Positions 6,411-8,404 of a stretch of DNA of 8,404 bases are shown here, piece by piece (the stretch's first letter is position 1; each line of letters begins with the position of its first letter). This stretch comes from an uncultured Flavobacterium sp. (GTDB lineage: Bacteria; Bacteroidota; Bacteroidia; Flavobacteriales; Flavobacteriaceae). The stretch spans positions 1 through 8,404 of the forward strand of contig CAMPIZ010000060.1 in NCBI GenBank assembly GCA_946886675.1. Reading direction: 5' to 3'. Below the pieces are notes generated by a model. It did not search any database. It was not told where the DNA came from and worked only from the letters and a program-made list of their open reading frames with translations. Both the position numbers and the translations under genes were made by a program.

Positions 6411-6923
6411 TTATTGTACAATTATATGTCCGGCTGCCGAAAAATTCTTCATGTCATTATCAAAAAGATACAATCCCCCTTTATCATCGCCTATAAGATC
6501 TATTTTATCCAGTATAAGTTTTGCGCTCGCCTCTTCCTCAATCTGTTCAGAAACATACCATTGCAGGAAGTTATGGGTAGCATAATCTTTTTCTGTTAAC
6601 GCTATATCTACCAGTGTATTAATGCTAGCTGAAACCTTTACCTCGTGATTGTATAGCTGTGTAAAAAGTTTTTTAAATGAAGTATAGTCCAGCCTGGGTT
6701 CATCAAGGGCCGATATTACGGCATGCCCGCCGCGCTGGTTTACATATTTAATGAGCTTAAGCATGTGCTGCCTTTCTTCGTCAGACTGCTTAAACATAAA
6801 CATGGCTATACCTTCAAATCCTTTTACCTCTGCCCACGAAGCCATGGCAAGGTAAATTTGCGAAGATTCTGCCTCTACTTTAATCTGCTCGTTAAGCGCA
6901 GACTGCATTGCATCAGATAACAT
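6411..6923 (-). CDS. ftnA: Ferritin (FtnA type), iron storage
   Basis: Non-haem ferritin of 170 residues that oxidises Fe(II) and stores it as a mineral inside a 24-subunit cytosolic shell. Ferroxidase residues match bacterial FtnA at the same numbers: E17, Y24, E50 and H53 (EERQH), E94, E126-Q127 and E130 (SEQIEEE). The four-helix bundle is followed by a short fifth helix and the tail GHIIVQ. The ATG at 6923 gives the usual MLSDAMQSALNEQI opening. The gap after dapA is 32 nt. The best promoter-like sequence there, TAAATTTA (6951-6958), misses the final G and has no TTG at proper spacing, so cotranscription with dapA is more likely. No iron-responsive operator is visible. The absence of a haem-ligand Met at the expected site and the FtnA-like numbering argue against bacterioferritin. 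Confidence 0.95.
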   Translation of the reverse strand: MLSDAMQSALNEQIKVEAESSQIYLAMASWAEVKGFEGIAMFMFKQSDEERQHMLKLIKYVNQRGGHAVISALDEPRLDYTSFKKLFTQLYNHEVKVSASINTLVDIALTEKDYATHNFLQWYVSEQIEEEASAKLILDKIDLIGDDKGGLYLFDNDMKNFSAAGHIIVQ

Positions 6924-6955
6924 GGCTTTTAAATTTTAAGTTTTTCCCTATAAAT

Positions 6956-7834
6956 TTAACCAATTTTCTTTACAAATGCAGTAAGCCTTCCTGCTAAATC
7001 TTCGTTAACGTTTACCAGGGGAAGCCTTACAGTATCTTCACAAAGGCCAAGCGCCTTAAACACGGTTTTAATACCGGCAGGGTTACCCTGCTCAAAAATC
7101 ATATCAATAGCATCTGCCAGAAGGTAGTGAAGCTCATAGGCTTCATCTGTTTTTCTTTCAAGTCCCAGGCGTACCATTTGCGAAAACTGCTTAGGGAAGC
7201 CCTCTCCTATTACCGATATAACACCTGCACCACCGGCAAGCACCATAGGAAGCGTAATCATATCGTCTCCCGAAATTACAAGGAAACCTTTAGGCAGGCC
7301 CTGTATAAGCTTCATTGCCTGAACAATGTCGCCCGCTGCTTCTTTTATACCTATAATACCCTTAAAATCATTAGCCAGGCGTATTACCGTTGCAGGCAGC
7401 ATATTGCTGGCTGTCCTTCCAGGCACATTGTATAAAATTACAGGAACCGGAGATGCCTCTGCAACTGCCTTAAAATGCTGGTAAATACCCTCTTGTGTTG
7501 GTTTATTATAATATGGAGATACCGAAAGTATAGCCGTAAAAGCAGAAAAATCACGTGATTTAAGTTCGTTTACAACTTCCTGGGTATTGTTTCCACCCAC
7601 GCCAAGTACCAACGGAAGTTTCCCGGCATTTGCATCAATAACAGTTTTTATAACAAGCTCTTTTTCTTCCTTGGTAAGCGTAGCAGATTCTGCCGTTGTA
7701 CCAAGTACCACCAGATAGTCTATACCGCCTTCAATCTGGTAGTTTACAATTCGCTTAAGCGCTTCGGTATCTACCGAAAAATCTTTTTTAAACGGCGTTA
7801 CCAGTGCAACACCTGTACCTGTTAATGACTGCAT
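6956..7834 (-). CDS. dapA: 4-hydroxy-tetrahydrodipicolinate synthase
   Basis: Cytosolic (beta/alpha)8 barrel lyase that condenses pyruvate with aspartate semialdehyde, the first committed step to diaminopimelate and lysine. It has 292 residues, the normal length. The pyruvate-binding and proton-relay residues are present: T46-T47 in GTTAES, Y109 in SPYYNKP, Y135 and R140 in ILYNVPGR, and the Schiff-base lysine K164 in [14 protein letters not shown] at 188-192 and NPAGIK at 251-256 complete the family pattern. The usual GTTGE loop reads GTTAE, which I recall as common in Bacteroidetes. Related barrels (N-acetylneuraminate lyase, KDG aldolase) share the lysine, but the GTT, YNVPGRT and NPAGIK features favour DapA. 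The ATG lies 2 nt after the stop of the DUF6913 gene, so the two are translated as a pair. No lysine riboswitch fits in the short leader upstream. Confidence 0.95.
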   Translation of the reverse strand: MQSLTGTGVALVTPFKKDFSVDTEALKRIVNYQIEGGIDYLVVLGTTAESATLTKEEKELVIKTVIDANAGKLPLVLGVGGNNTQEVVNELKSRDFSAFTAILSVSPYYNKPTQEGIYQHFKAVAEASPVPVILYNVPGRTASNMLPATVIRLANDFKGIIGIKEAAGDIVQAMKLIQGLPKGFLVISGDDMITLPMVLAGGAGVISVIGEGFPKQFSQMVRLGLERKTDEAYELHYLLADAIDMIFEQGNPAGIKTVFKALGLCEDTVRLPLVNVNEDLAGRLTAFVKKIG

Positions 7835-7836
7835 GA

Positions 7837-8355
7837 TTATATTTTGTTTAGGATTTTTAAATATTTAAACAACTCGGCTATAAACTCTTTATACTTATCG
7901 GCAGTAATGTTTATAGTAAAACTGTTATACAATTTGTTTACCGATGAAAAACCTACTTTAAACTTTGCTTTAGACTGCAGGGTTGCGAGAACCAAAACAG
8001 GCTTTTCCACATCATAATAACTTATAAGCAAATCGAAAGGAGTATTGATAAAACCGGCGGCCTCGCCTTTAAAATCTCCCCCGGCCGAGATGTCCTTTTT
8101 TGTAAAGTAACGATAGTTTATAGTTTCTGCCTCTTTTGCAGATACTTTTTTTCTGTAAACAAGCAGGCTCACAGCTTCTTTTTTAAAGCCATAACGTGCT
8201 ATTTCATCAATAAGCCTTGTGTCAGCAACATAAGTTTCATCTGTAAGAACACCTATGGTATTAACCATGCCCGAAAGTACCTCCGGTTCATATTGGGCTA
8301 AACTTTTCTTAATGTTTTTTTTCAGCCCAATGCTCTTAATAAACTTCAAAAACAT
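7837..8355 (-). CDS. DUF6913 family protein, function unknown
   Basis: A 172-residue cytosolic protein with no signal peptide or membrane segment, of a family I recognise as DUF6913 in Flavobacteriia. No function is known to me. The N-terminus ([18 protein letters not shown]) is strongly basic. A middle segment near TIGVLTDET resembles a beta strand followed by a loop, and the C-terminal half holds the most characteristic stretches: [27 protein letters not shown] and [10 protein letters not shown]. An in-frame TTG at 8379 would add eight residues, but it lies within the -7 box of the likely promoter, so the ATG at 8355 is preferred. It is followed by dapA after 2 nt, implying cotranscription. 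That pairing is the only hint to function; I see no catalytic motif. Confidence 0.82.
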   Translation of the reverse strand: MFLKFIKSIGLKKNIKKSLAQYEPEVLSGMVNTIGVLTDETYVADTRLIDEIARYGFKKEAVSLLVYRKKVSAKEAETINYRYFTKKDISAGGDFKGEAAGFINTPFDLLISYYDVEKPVLVLATLQSKAKFKVGFSSVNKLYNSFTINITADKYKEFIAELFKYLKILNKI

Positions 8356-8376
8356 ACTACCTTTACTTATTGAATG

Positions 8377-8384
8377 CAAAATTA
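8377..8384 (-). promoter_or_regulatory. Candidate -7 box for the DUF6913-dapA-ferritin unit
   Basis: TAATTTTG on the minus strand matches TAnnTTTG, 21 nt upstream of the ATG at 8355. The TTG element at 19-nt spacing would begin exactly at the last base of the window (8404 is C, the first base of a CAA on the plus strand), so it cannot be checked here. Confidence 0.5.
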
Positions 8385-8404
8385 ATTTAAATAACTGTCT
8401 GTAC

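Noticed and set aside
6924..6958. Promoter for ferritin at TAAATTTA
   Set aside because: The last base of the -7 box is wrong and the nearest TTG is 14 nt away, too close. The sequence is also a palindromic AT run likely by chance.
8356..8379. Longer DUF6913 protein starting at a TTG (180 residues)
   Set aside because: The TTG falls within the TAATTTTG -7 box, so it would not be transcribed from that promoter; an ATG follows at 8355.
1..8404. CRISPR array, tRNA, rRNA, riboswitch, defence or phage system
   Set aside because: No spaced repeats, no tRNA-like cloverleaf, no phage or defence protein motifs. Genes occupy nearly the whole window and are housekeeping functions.

Overview
The window looks like the chromosome of a flavobacterium-like member of the Bacteroidota. 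It is AT-rich. Its promoters fit the Bacteroidetes form (TTG, about 19 nt, TAnnTTTG) instead of -35/-10 boxes, and leaders lack clear Shine-Dalgarno sequences and are A-rich before the ATG. Two genes belong to families I know only from Bacteroidetes (DUF4835 and DUF6913), and the order bamD-rpoZ-coaBC-DUF4835-recN is one I associate with that lineage. All eight... in fact nine, well-supported-gene candidates reduce to eight named products plus one DUF6913 gene, and all lie on the minus strand, so transcription runs from high to low coordinates.

Layout in the direction of transcription. Unit 1 (8384 to 6363) starts at a -7 box at the right edge and reads the DUF6913 gene, dapA (lysine/peptidoglycan precursor synthesis) and a FtnA-type ferritin. 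It ends at a strong intrinsic terminator with a UUCG tetraloop. Unit 2 (6336 to about 1350) starts at a well-formed promoter followed at once by a leader hairpin. It reads bamD (outer-membrane protein assembly), rpoZ (RNA polymerase omega), coaBC (coenzyme A synthesis), a secreted DUF4835 protein and recN (DNA break repair). Gaps within it are 9 and 6 nt, then an 8-nt overlap. recN also has its own -7 box right after the DUF4835 stop codon, with a palindrome lying on the likely transcription start. fabV (enoyl-ACP reductase) follows recN after 59 nt, has its own good promoter overlapping the recN 3' end, and is closed by an intrinsic terminator at 41-77.

The first 40 bases are upstream of nothing on the minus strand. 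They read on the plus strand as a short peptide resembling an IS1182-type transposase fragment, which is weak evidence only.

The genes are housekeeping functions that feed growth: cell-wall precursor, iron storage, envelope assembly, transcription, CoA, fatty-acid elongation and repair. I see no defence system, CRISPR array, RNA gene, intact mobile element or novel multigene system. The observations most worth checking are the possible recN operator, the changed decarboxylase residues of CoaBC, an 18-bp in-frame repeat with an A8 run at the start of each CoaBC domain, and the 5'-end hairpin of the bamD operon. No stretch above 300 bases lacks a gene; the longest gap is 6264-6410.
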